Positions 27,852-36,022 of a stretch of 64,000 bases of DNA are shown piece by piece (positions within the stretch are counted from its first letter, which is position 1; every line of letters begins with the position of its first letter). The position numbers were made by a program, and so were the translations under genes. The DNA is taken from assembly GCF_013408825.1 (NCBI RefSeq), contig NZ_JACCBZ010000003.1, positions 310,001 to 374,000 of the forward strand. The letters are read 5' to 3'. This stretch comes from Mucilaginibacter tundrae (GTDB lineage Bacteria > Bacteroidota > Bacteroidia > Sphingobacteriales > Sphingobacteriaceae). The notes under the pieces were generated by a model. It had not been told where the DNA came from. It saw nothing but the letters and a program-made list of their open reading frames with translations, and did not search any database.

Positions 27852-28885
27852 ACATGAAATCGCTATCGTTTTTTGATTTTATAAAAATTGACGATTATTC
27901 GGCTACGCCTAAGTATTTACAGCTAGTCAACTCCATTTTAAGTGCCATCGAATCGGGAAAGATTACCAAAGACTACTTGCTCCCATCTATAAACGAACTA
28001 AGTTATCAATTTGAAATAGCCCGGGATACGGCTGAAAAAGGTTATAAGCATCTTAAAAAAATCGGTGTAATCAATTCCGTGCCCGGTAAGGGTTATTATG
28101 TATCAAACGTTAATTTCAGGCAAAAGCTTAAAATATTCTTACTTTTTAACAAATTAAGCGCTCATAAAAAGATCATTTATGATGCCATGGTTTCTGCCTT
28201 AGGTGAAGATGTGGCTATCGATTTTTACATTTATAATAACGATTTCAACCTGTTTAAAAAGCTTTTACTTAATAAAAATGAAGATTACTCACATTATGTA
28301 ATTATTCCGCATTTTTTGGAGGGTGGTGAAAATGTGGTCGACATCATCAACACACTACCTAAAGGCAAGTTAATATTATTGGATAAAAAGTTACCAGGGA
28401 TAAGCGGAGAATATTGTGCTGCCTATGAAAATTTTGAAAAAGATATTTATAACGCCCTTGAACAAGCGCGAGAGCAATTAAGTAAATACCATACATTAAA
28501 GATCATTTTCCCACAGCAAAGTTATTACCCCTTAGAAATCTTAAAGGGCTTTAAGCTCTTTTGCCAACAATATGCTTTTAATCATCAAATAATCAATGAT
28601 ATTACCGCAGAACCTATTGCCTGCGGTGAGGTATTCATCAACCTGATGGAAAACGACCTGGTGATATTATTGGAACGCATTATAGCGCTAAACCTAAAGG
28701 TTGGCGAAGATGTTGGCGTGATATCGTATAATGAAACCCCGTTAAAGAAGATTTTGCTGAACGGCATAACCACTATTTCTACCGATTTTAATTACATGGG
28801 CGTTATAGCAGCCAAAATGATAACCGAAAATTTAAAGAAACATATCGAAGTACCGTTTTATTATACACAGCGCTCCTCTTTATAG
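27848..28885 (+). CDS. GntR-family regulator with LacI-type ligand domain
   Basis: Cytoplasmic transcription factor of 345 residues, probably controlling the acid-sugar operon it closes. Residues about 14-85 form the GntR winged helix (ATPKYLQLVNSILSAIESGKI, LLPSINELSYQFEIARDTAEKGYKHLKKIGVI, PGKGYYVS). The rest resembles a periplasmic-binding/LacI-type sensor rather than FadR or UTRA (KIFLLFNKLSAHKKIIYDAMVSALG, LILLDKKLPG, EDVGVISYNETPLKKILLNGITTIS). Such GntR-LacI hybrids are common in Bacteroidota sugar operons. The ATG overlaps the symporter stop (ATGA), so it is made in step with the transporter. Candidate targets are the palindromes at 21863-21874 and 21949-21961. Confidence 0.87.
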   Translation: MNMKSLSFFDFIKIDDYSATPKYLQLVNSILSAIESGKITKDYLLPSINELSYQFEIARDTAEKGYKHLKKIGVINSVPGKGYYVSNVNFRQKLKIFLLFNKLSAHKKIIYDAMVSALGEDVAIDFYIYNNDFNLFKKLLLNKNEDYSHYVIIPHFLEGGENVVDIINTLPKGKLILLDKKLPGISGEYCAAYENFEKDIYNALEQAREQLSKYHTLKIIFPQQSYYPLEILKGFKLFCQQYAFNHQIINDITAEPIACGEVFINLMENDLVILLERIIALNLKVGEDVGVISYNETPLKKILLNGITTISTDFNYMGVIAAKMITENLKKHIEVPFYYTQRSSL

Positions 28886-28938
28886 TTGATTAAAAAAGCT
28901 GTAACAAAGTAGATAAAAAGTGAAGTTACAATAGCAGC

Positions 28939-28958
28939 ACATGACAGTACATGACAGC
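28939..28958. promoter_or_regulatory. Tandem ACATGACAG repeat upstream of rhaT
   Basis: Two head-to-tail 10-bp units begin at 28939 and 28949, identical over ACATGACAG and differing only in the last base. The pair ends 56 bp before the rhaT ATG. Direct repeats at one helical turn suit an AraC-type activator or a repeat-binding repressor; no rha regulator gene is adjacent. Confidence 0.4.
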
Positions 28959-29014
28959 TAAGAATTACTTGTTATTTAACTTAGCAAACTATTATAAACG
29001 CATAAACCATTCAG

Positions 29015-30124
29015 ATGCAAATTATTTTTGGTGTTATTTTTCACTTTATTGGCGGTTTCGCGTCGGGCAGTTTTTATATACCTTATAAAAAAATAAAGCG
29101 CTGGGCTTGGGAAAGCTACTGGATAGTTGGTGGTATATTTTCCTGGTTAATTGTTCCACCGCTGGCGGCATGGCTAACCATACCTCATTTTACCGAAATC
29201 ATACATGACACCAGTGGTAATATTTTACTACTCACCTACTTTTTTGGCTTGCTTTGGGGTATTGGTGGCTTAACTTACGGTTTAGGGGTACGCTACTTAG
29301 GCGTATCATTAGGTAGCACTATCATATTAGGTTTATGCGCTGTATTTGGCTCGCTAATTCCTTCCGTTTATTATAACTTCTTCCCGCAAGCGGGTAAGGA
29401 TACCATAGCCACTTTGGCAACCACACATTGGGGGCAACTAGTACTATTGGGTATTGGGCTTACCGTAGTTGGAATCGTTATTTGTGGCTGGGCGGGTACC
29501 ATGAAAGAAAAAGAACTTTCAGCAGGCAAGGCTGATGTGGAAGATAACAAAGATTACCGTTTTGGATTAGGTATTGCGGTAGCTATCGTATCAGGCGTAT
29601 TAAGCGCATGTTTTAATTTTGGTATTGAGGCAGGCAAAACCATGGCAGATTCAGCCAATACTATATGGATGGCAGCGCATCATGGGCAAGGAAATTTCCT
29701 GTTTCAAAACAACGTGGTTTATATCATCATTTTATGGGGAGGTTTAACTACCAACTTTATTTGGTGCATGGTACTAAATGCCCGTAATAAAACCTTCGCG
29801 GATTACACCGATCAAAAAGCACCGCTGCTAAAAAACTACATCTTTTGCGCTTTAGCGGGCACCACATGGTTTCTGCAATTCTTTTTTTATGGTATGGGTG
29901 AAAGCAGAATGGGTAACGGCGCCAGCTCGTGGATATTACACATGGCTTTTATTATTCTGATAGCAAACGCCTGGGGTTTAGTGTTAAAAGAATGGAAAGG
30001 TGTAAGCAAAAAAGCACTTACAACCGTTATTATCGGTATACTGGTTATTATTCTTTCGGTTTTAATAGTAGGAAAAGGTAACTCTATTAAAGATCAGGAG
30101 ATTGCAGCAATTAATAGTAAATAA
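29015..30124 (+). CDS. rhaT: L-rhamnose:proton symporter RhaT
   Basis: Inner-membrane permease (369 residues, about ten helices) importing L-rhamnose with protons. RhaT-type features are the glycine-rich first helix (GVIFHFIGGFASGSFYIPYKKIKRWAWESYWIVGG), WLIVPPLAAWLTIP, GLTYGLGVRYLGVSLGSTIILGLCAVFGSLIP, VVGIVICGWAGTMKEKE and the late AGTTWFLQFFFYGMGESRMG. It heads the rha gene set (rhaT, rhaEW, rhaI, rhamnulokinase) at the expected position, 39 bp before rhaEW. A 129-bp spacer with a tandem repeat separates it from the GntR gene, so it probably has its own promoter. Rhamnose would come from the GH78 enzyme in this window. Confidence 0.92.
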   Translation: MQIIFGVIFHFIGGFASGSFYIPYKKIKRWAWESYWIVGGIFSWLIVPPLAAWLTIPHFTEIIHDTSGNILLLTYFFGLLWGIGGLTYGLGVRYLGVSLGSTIILGLCAVFGSLIPSVYYNFFPQAGKDTIATLATTHWGQLVLLGIGLTVVGIVICGWAGTMKEKELSAGKADVEDNKDYRFGLGIAVAIVSGVLSACFNFGIEAGKTMADSANTIWMAAHHGQGNFLFQNNVVYIIILWGGLTTNFIWCMVLNARNKTFADYTDQKAPLLKNYIFCALAGTTWFLQFFFYGMGESRMGNGASSWILHMAFIILIANAWGLVLKEWKGVSKKALTTVIIGILVIILSVLIVGKGNSIKDQEIAAINSK

Positions 30125-30163
30125 TATCAAAAATATAAGTTCAACAATTCAATAGTAAAACAT

Positions 30164-32284
30164 ATGTCTACCAGCACAACACAATTTAAACATGTAAGTT
30201 ATTTATGGGATGATGCCAAAGCAGCCGAATTAGCAGGAGATGAGGTAGCATTACTTATCTATCGGTCGAACCTTCTAGGTGCCGATTTGCGTCTAACCAA
30301 TTATGGCGGCGGAAATACTTCATGTAAAGTAATGGATAAAGACCCATTAACAGGAAAAGAAGCAGAAGTAATGTGGATCAAAGGTTCGGGTGGTGATATT
30401 GGTACACTTAAAAAAAGCGGGTTAGCTGCTTTATACGTTGATCGTTTAAGAAGCCTGAAAAACGTTTACCGTGGTATTGAGTTTGAGGATGAGATGGTGG
30501 AATTATTTAATCACAGCATCTTCGATTTGAATTCAAAAGCACCATCAATTGATACACCGCTGCACGGCTTTTTACCATTTAAACATATTGACCACTTGCA
30601 CCCTGACGCGGCTATTGCCATCGCGGCAGCAAAGGATGGCGAAAAGATCACTCAAGAATTATTTGAAGGAGCTATTGGTTGGGTCGACTGGCAACGCCCT
30701 GGCTTTGATTTAGGCTTACAACTCAAGGCTTGCTTAGATGCCAATCCAAACATTCGTGGTATTATGTTAGGCTCTCACGGCTTGTTTACCTGGGGTGATA
30801 CTGCTTACGAAAGCTATATTAATACCCTTGAAGTAATTGAAAAATGCGCGGAATATTTAGAAGAAAACTACAAAAAGAAAGGCGCAGCATTCGGTGGTAA
30901 AAAAATTGACAGTTTGCCGGAAGCAGATCGTAAAAAACAAGCGGTAGCCCTAGCTCCTATATTACGCGGCTTCTGTTCATCAAAAACACAGATGATCGGT
31001 CATTTTACTGATGATGCGCGTGTGTTGGAATACATAAACTCTAATGACCTCGAGCGTCTGGCACCAATGGGAACGAGTTGTCCGGATCACTTTTTACGCA
31101 CTAAGATCAGTCCATTGGCATTGGAAATAAAAGCAGGCGACGACCTGTCTAATGTTGATGCGATTAAAGCAAAACTAACTCCGGCATTTGAGGCTTACCG
31201 CAAAATGTATGAAGATTATTACAACACTTGTAAACATCCGAACAGCCCCGCTATACGTGATGCTAACCCGGTAGTTATTTTATATCCCGGTGTAGGTATG
31301 TTCACTTTCGCTAAAGACAAGCAAACCGCGCGCGTGGCTGCTGAATTTTATATCAATGCCATTAATGTAATGAAGGGCGCGGAAGCGATATCAGAATATA
31401 CCTCACTCCCACGCCAGGAAGCCTTTGATATTGAATATTGGTTACTAGAGGAAGCGAAATTATCACGCATGCCTAAGCCAAAAGCATTATCAGGCCGTGT
31501 GGCTTTAATTACCGGTAGCGCAGGTGGAATTGGTAAAGCTATCGCCAAAAAGTTTGTAGAAGAAGGCGCTGTAGTAATCTTAAATGACATGAATGCTGAA
31601 CGCCTACAAAGCGCAGGGGATGAATTTAAGCAAGCTTATGGCAAAGATGCCTACACTACTGCTACTTTAGATGTAACCAAAGCAGATGAGATACAGGAAG
31701 CCATAGCAACAGCTATTTTAGCTTTTGGTGGGGTGGATTTGATTGTAAATAATGCAGGCTTGTCTATCTCTAAAACTATCGCCGACCATACTGAGAAAGA
31801 TTGGGATTTGTTGTATGATGTATTGGTAAAAGGCCAGTTCCTAGTTACGCAGGCTGCTGTAGCAGTAATGAAGAAACAAGCTATTGGCGGCGACATCATC
31901 AACATTGTAAGTAAGAACGCCTTAGTAAGCGGCCCTAATAACGCTGGCTATGGTAGCGCCAAAGCTGCACAACTACATTTAAGCAGGTTAAATGCTGCCG
32001 AACTTGGCCCGGATCATATCCGTGTCAATGTGATCAACCCGGATGCGGTGATTAGCGATAGCAATATATGGGCAGGCGGCTGGGCCGAAGGTCGTGCGAA
32101 AGCTTACGGTATAACTATTGCGGAGCTACCTGCTTATTACGCTAAAAGAACATTACTGAACGAGATTATTTTGCCTGTTGATATTGCCAACGCGTGTTTT
32201 GCTTTAACAGGTGGATTGTTAAACAAATCAACTGGGAATGTGATCAACGTTGATGGTGGTGTGGCCGCAGGATTTGTAAGGTAG
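30164..32284 (+). CDS. rhaEW: Bifunctional rhamnulose-1-phosphate aldolase / lactaldehyde dehydrogenase
   Basis: Fusion enzyme of 706 residues. The N-terminal class II aldolase domain (about 1-400; NYGGGNTSCK, HPDAAIAIAA, GSHGLFTWGD with metal-binding His) splits L-rhamnulose 1-phosphate into DHAP and L-lactaldehyde. The C-terminal short-chain dehydrogenase domain (about 435-706; LITGSAGGIGKAIA, NNAGLSISK, SKNALVSGPNNAGYGSAKAA with the YxxxK catalytic pair) oxidises L-lactaldehyde to L-lactate with NAD. Fusion lets the reactive aldehyde be consumed directly. This is the known RhaEW architecture, full length here. L-lactate formed would be used by LutABC at 37485-40225. It is separated from rhaI by a repeat element. 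Confidence 0.93.
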   Translation: MSTSTTQFKHVSYLWDDAKAAELAGDEVALLIYRSNLLGADLRLTNYGGGNTSCKVMDKDPLTGKEAEVMWIKGSGGDIGTLKKSGLAALYVDRLRSLKNVYRGIEFEDEMVELFNHSIFDLNSKAPSIDTPLHGFLPFKHIDHLHPDAAIAIAAAKDGEKITQELFEGAIGWVDWQRPGFDLGLQLKACLDANPNIRGIMLGSHGLFTWGDTAYESYINTLEVIEKCAEYLEENYKKKGAAFGGKKIDSLPEADRKKQAVALAPILRGFCSSKTQMIGHFTDDARVLEYINSNDLERLAPMGTSCPDHFLRTKISPLALEIKAGDDLSNVDAIKAKLTPAFEAYRKMYEDYYNTCKHPNSPAIRDANPVVILYPGVGMFTFAKDKQTARVAAEFYINAINVMKGAEAISEYTSLPRQEAFDIEYWLLEEAKLSRMPKPKALSGRVALITGSAGGIGKAIAKKFVEEGAVVILNDMNAERLQSAGDEFKQAYGKDAYTTATLDVTKADEIQEAIATAILAFGGVDLIVNNAGLSISKTIADHTEKDWDLLYDVLVKGQFLVTQAAVAVMKKQAIGGDIINIVSKNALVSGPNNAGYGSAKAAQLHLSRLNAAELGPDHIRVNVINPDAVISDSNIWAGGWAEGRAKAYGITIAELPAYYAKRTLLNEIILPVDIANACFALTGGLLNKSTGNVINVDGGVAAGFVR

Positions 32285-32296
32285 TTAAGTGGCTAC

Positions 32297-32408
32297 CCCC
32301 TCTAAATCTACCCCGGGAGGGGAGACTTTTTTGGAGTAGGCGATTATAATCATAAATAATTAAATATAATTTTTAAAGCCCTCCCTACCGGGGAGGGTTG
32401 GGAGGGGC
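32297..32408. repeat. Imperfect inverted-repeat element between rhaEW and rhaI
   Basis: Arms 32297-32329 and 32376-32408 are 33 bp each and match at 24 positions when one is reverse-complemented, with a 46-bp AT-rich middle. Several mismatches become G-U pairs in RNA, so a transcript could fold well. The C/G-rich arms stand out from the AT-rich surroundings and look like a short dispersed intergenic element. The right arm ends two bases before the rhaI ATG at 32411, so its GGGAGGGG end forms the rhaI leader. Confidence 0.7.
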
Positions 32409-32410
32409 AT

Positions 32411-33685
32411 ATGCAAATAGAAAAATATACTGTTGATGAGTTGAATCATCAGCAAGCTAAAAAACACCAACGCAGGTTTGAAGGCGTTGCCACTGACATA
32501 AACAACCTTGATGAGGTATTACAAAAATTAGGCATATTTAATATTGCCATACCAAGCTGGGCTTTGGGTACAGGCGGCACCCGCTTTGGCCGTTTCTCCG
32601 GCGGAGGTGAACCACGCAGCTTAGAGGAAAAAATTGAAGATGTAGGTGTAATTCATGCGCTGAATAAATCAAGCAATTCCATATCGTTACATATTCCTTG
32701 GGATATTCCTGATAATGCATCGGCTATCAAAGCATTAGCTTCGCAAAATGGGTTACACTTCGACGCGGTGAACTCCAATACTTTTCAAGATCAAAAGGAT
32801 CAGAAACTAAGCTATAAATTTGGCTCACTGCATCATGTAGATAAAGCTATTCGTAAACAGGCTGTTGAGCATAATATCGAAGTTATCAAATACGGCAAAC
32901 AATTGGACTCCAAAGCATTGTCGGTTTGGTTATCGGATGGATCAAACTTCCCGGGGCAACTTAACTTCCGCCAGGCATTCCAGAACACATTGGAAAGCTT
33001 ACAGGAGATTTATGCGGCTTTGCCGGATGACTGGAAAATTTGGGTGGAATATAAGCCTTACGAACCTAATTTTTATTCTACCACTATTGGCGATTGGGGC
33101 CAATCCTATTTGTTAGCTTCTAAGTTAGGGGCTAAAGCAAGTACTTTAGTTGATTTAGGTCACCATTTGCAGGGCACCAATATTGAGCAGATCGTTTCAT
33201 TGTTATTGATGGAAGGCAAACTAGCCGGTTTCCATTTCAATGATTCTAAATATGGCGATGATGATTTGACTGTAGGTAGTATCAATCCATACCAACTATT
33301 CCTGATCTTTAATGAACTGGTGGAAGGTATGGATGCCAGAGGTATGGATCATGCTACTTCCATTGGCTGGATGATCGATGCATCGCATAATGTGAAAGAT
33401 CCTATCGAAGATTTACTGCAATCTGTACAGGCCATTAAAATAGCTTACGCCCAGGCCTTGTTAGTTGATAAAAAAGCATTAGTAGCTGCTCAAAACAATA
33501 ACGATGTAGCATTAGCACAGGAAATATTGCAGCAGGCTTATCGTACTGATGTACGTTCGTTAGTCGCGGAAGCATCGCTTCGCAATGGTGGGGCCTTAGA
33601 CCCTATTAACGCGTATCGAAAGCTGAATATAAGAGAACATCTGATAAAAGAACGTGGATTAAAAACTGTAGCCACAGGATTATAA
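32411..33685 (+). CDS. rhaI: L-rhamnose isomerase (RhaI type)
   Basis: Cytoplasmic metal-dependent isomerase converting L-rhamnose to L-rhamnulose. The 424-residue TIM-barrel protein matches the Pseudomonas stutzeri/Gram-positive RhaI type rather than E. coli RhaA: early IPSWALGTGGTRFGRF, SISLHIPWDIPD, WVEYKPYEPNFYSTTIGDWGQSYLLASKLG, LVDLGHHLQGTNIEQIVSLLL, KLAGFHFNDSKYGDDDLTVGSINPYQLFLIF, and RGMDHATSIGWMIDASHNVKDPIEDLL, which together carry the Glu, Asp and His metal ligands. The ATG at 32411 directly abuts the C/G-rich repeat arm. The kinase gene starts 5 bp after the stop, so the two are co-translated. Confidence 0.93.
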   Translation: MQIEKYTVDELNHQQAKKHQRRFEGVATDINNLDEVLQKLGIFNIAIPSWALGTGGTRFGRFSGGGEPRSLEEKIEDVGVIHALNKSSNSISLHIPWDIPDNASAIKALASQNGLHFDAVNSNTFQDQKDQKLSYKFGSLHHVDKAIRKQAVEHNIEVIKYGKQLDSKALSVWLSDGSNFPGQLNFRQAFQNTLESLQEIYAALPDDWKIWVEYKPYEPNFYSTTIGDWGQSYLLASKLGAKASTLVDLGHHLQGTNIEQIVSLLLMEGKLAGFHFNDSKYGDDDLTVGSINPYQLFLIFNELVEGMDARGMDHATSIGWMIDASHNVKDPIEDLLQSVQAIKIAYAQALLVDKKALVAAQNNNDVALAQEILQQAYRTDVRSLVAEASLRNGGALDPINAYRKLNIREHLIKERGLKTVATGL

Positions 33686-33690
33686 TTAAA

Positions 33691-35070
33691 ATGAGCGCCA
33701 TACCTGTAATAGCCATATTTGATGTAGGTAAAACCAACAAAAAGCTTTTCCTTTTTGATGAGAACTACCATATTGTTTATGAAAAATCAGCACGTTTTAT
33801 TGAAACAGTTGATGAGGATGGCGATCCCTGCGAAAACCTGGAAAGCCTGGAGCTATCGGTATTTGAATCGCTTCGCGAAGTATTTAAATTAAAAGAATTT
33901 GAGATAAAGGCTATAAATTTCTCCACCTATGGGGCAAGTTTTGTACATATAAATGCAGCCGGTAAGCCGGTTGCACCTTTATATAATTACCTGAAAGAGT
34001 TTCCAGAGGATCTGAAAGAAAAATTCTATAAAACTTATGGCGGCGAAACCAAGCTTGCACTGGAAACCTGTTCACCCATATTGGGGAATTTGAACTCGGG
34101 GATGCAGTTGTATCGAATCAAATACAAAAAACTGCAACTATTTAACCAGATAAAATACAGTCTTCATCTTCCGCAATATTTGAGTTACCTGCTATCCAAC
34201 ATGCCTTGTACTGATATTACAAGCATAGGTTGCCATACAGGTTTATGGAACTTTGAAAAAAACGATTATCATGCTTGGGTTTATGCCGAGGGCCTTACCG
34301 AAAAATTTGCACCTATTATACCATCAAATGGCACATTTTCGGCAAATAAATTAGGAACCGGCGTACCAGTAGGTGTTGGTTTACATGATAGTTCTGCCGC
34401 GCTTATACCCTACCTGGTTAACTTTAGCGAGCCATTCATATTGATAAGCACAGGTACCTGGTGTATCAGCTTAAACCCCTTTAATCATTCGCCTATTACC
34501 GATGAAGAATTGGCGAATGATTGTCTTTGCTATATGCAATACAAAGGATCACCAGTAAAAGCTTCACGCTTATTCGCGGGAAATGAGCATGAGTTACAAA
34601 TAAAACGCATCGCTTCACATTTCGACGTAAATACATCTTTGTTGAAAAATGTTGGGTATGACCCGGCTATTATACAAAGGTTAACAGATGGTGGTGATAA
34701 CCGGATTCAAGGTTCAAGGCATCAATCAGCATTCGCCGCACGTGATTTGAGCGTATTTGAAAGCCATCAGGAAGCTTATCATCAGCTGATTGTTGATATT
34801 ATGGAACAGCAATATCAATCAACCAAGCTTGCCTTAAAAGGTACAAAGGTAAGACGCATATTTGTAGATGGCGGTTTCAGCAAAAATTCTATTTATATGA
34901 ATTTACTGGCCAAAGCCTTTCCTGAAATGGAAGTCTTCGCTGCATCAATGGCGCAGGCTACAGCAGTTGGAGCTGCCATAGCTATACACCGAAGCTGGAA
35001 TAGTAAAACACTACCCGCTGATATTATTGAATTGAAATATTATTCAGCGCCGCAACATACTACCATATAA
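33691..35070 (+). CDS. rhaB: FGGY-family L-rhamnulokinase
   Basis: Phosphorylates L-rhamnulose at O1 with ATP, making the substrate of RhaEW. The 459-residue protein has the FGGY two-domain kinase layout: N-terminal ATP-loop IFDVGKTNKKLFLFDENY, substrate-domain SFVHINAAGKPVAPLYNY and TSIGCHTGLWNFEKNDY, the catalytic-base region VGVGLHDSSAALIPYL, then LISTGTWCISLNPF and C-terminal RRIFVDGGFSKNSIYMNLLAKAFP and ATAVGAAIAIH. It is slightly shorter than E. coli RhaB (489). Position right after rhaI fixes the substrate; by sequence alone a fuculokinase-like activity could not be excluded. Its stop codon is immediately adjacent to the stop of the convergent DUF3826 gene. Confidence 0.9.
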   Translation: MSAIPVIAIFDVGKTNKKLFLFDENYHIVYEKSARFIETVDEDGDPCENLESLELSVFESLREVFKLKEFEIKAINFSTYGASFVHINAAGKPVAPLYNYLKEFPEDLKEKFYKTYGGETKLALETCSPILGNLNSGMQLYRIKYKKLQLFNQIKYSLHLPQYLSYLLSNMPCTDITSIGCHTGLWNFEKNDYHAWVYAEGLTEKFAPIIPSNGTFSANKLGTGVPVGVGLHDSSAALIPYLVNFSEPFILISTGTWCISLNPFNHSPITDEELANDCLCYMQYKGSPVKASRLFAGNEHELQIKRIASHFDVNTSLLKNVGYDPAIIQRLTDGGDNRIQGSRHQSAFAARDLSVFESHQEAYHQLIVDIMEQQYQSTKLALKGTKVRRIFVDGGFSKNSIYMNLLAKAFPEMEVFAASMAQATAVGAAIAIHRSWNSKTLPADIIELKYYSAPQHTTI

Positions 35071-35763
35071 TTATTCTTTGTCTGTAGCAGCCGGAGTTTG
35101 ATCACCTGCCTTTTTTTTCGCAATTTGTTGATCAGCATATGCTTTGAACATCGCTTTCCAGTTTCTGCCATTATTGGTAAAATAATCCTCAATTTTTGTT
35201 TTGTAGATCTTGAAAACCAATGAAATCTCATCGATGTTTTTGTAGTCGATAGCCTGCTCGCGTGCCAGTTTAAGGTTGGTTAATACAAACGCTTCTTCTA
35301 CCGGGTTGATATTTGGTACTATACTTTTATATCCATTCATAGTAAAAGCAACTTTTCCAATGGTGTATTTGTCGAGTATCAGTTCTATTTGTTCATCCGT
35401 TAAATATTGGTGCAGACCAGCCATTAATGTTTCGTGAACAGTTTTAGGAATTGTAGAATCGATGATGAACTGACGATCGAGTTTGCTAAATGCTTTGCCT
35501 GTAGTTGGATTAAGGCCTTCGGGTACTAATGTATAATCATGTGCATTATGCCAGTCCGTCACCGTGCTAAGATGCGCTTTGATCAGTTCTGTTACTTTGG
35601 CTGCTTTCGCGGTATCATCCAAATGAAGCGCTGCTACAAATTGCGTTGCTTTTGAAGTAGGATCTGATTTTGACTTCTGTTTCCCACCATCAGCGTTTTG
35701 CGCCATACAATTAACGGAAAACAGGAGTACAATAAGTCCTGTAAAAAGGGAATTGACTTTCAT
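35071..35763 (-). CDS. Secreted DUF3826-family protein
   Basis: Exported protein of 230 residues without known function. It has a signal peptide (MKVNSLFTGLIVLLFSVNCMAQ) and a helical domain with the DUF3826 look: RKFSK-like LDRQFIIDSTIP, LHQYLTDEQIELILDKYTIGKVAFTMNGYKSIVPNINPVEEAFV, AREQAIDYKNIDEISLVFKIYKTKIEDYFTNNGRNWK, and a charged C-terminus. Proteins of this kind recur in Bacteroidota glycan-utilisation loci, often beside rhamnogalacturonan genes. It is transcribed alone, convergent with the rhamnulokinase gene with zero bases between the two stop codons. A role in pectin-derived sugar use is inferred from context only; enzymatic residues cannot be pointed to. Confidence 0.75.
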   Translation of the reverse strand: MKVNSLFTGLIVLLFSVNCMAQNADGGKQKSKSDPTSKATQFVAALHLDDTAKAAKVTELIKAHLSTVTDWHNAHDYTLVPEGLNPTTGKAFSKLDRQFIIDSTIPKTVHETLMAGLHQYLTDEQIELILDKYTIGKVAFTMNGYKSIVPNINPVEEAFVLTNLKLAREQAIDYKNIDEISLVFKIYKTKIEDYFTNNGRNWKAMFKAYADQQIAKKKAGDQTPAATDKE

Positions 35764-36022
35764 GAATTTAATTTAAAGGTTATAATGCTATTGGTTAACG
35801 GTTACCCGTGTTTATTATCGTAAAGTTATTTACAATTAACACCTTACATTAAAATAGATTATCCAATGAATGTACAATCTTATCTTGTTGTAAACCATTC
35901 CATCCGCAATCAAAAAAAGATAATTTATATTTGGATAAGGCAACAAAATTAAAGCATCTATGGGCATATAATTCGCGATAAGAATTGCCGAAAACCAATA
36001 TAAATATTCAATCAAACAACAA

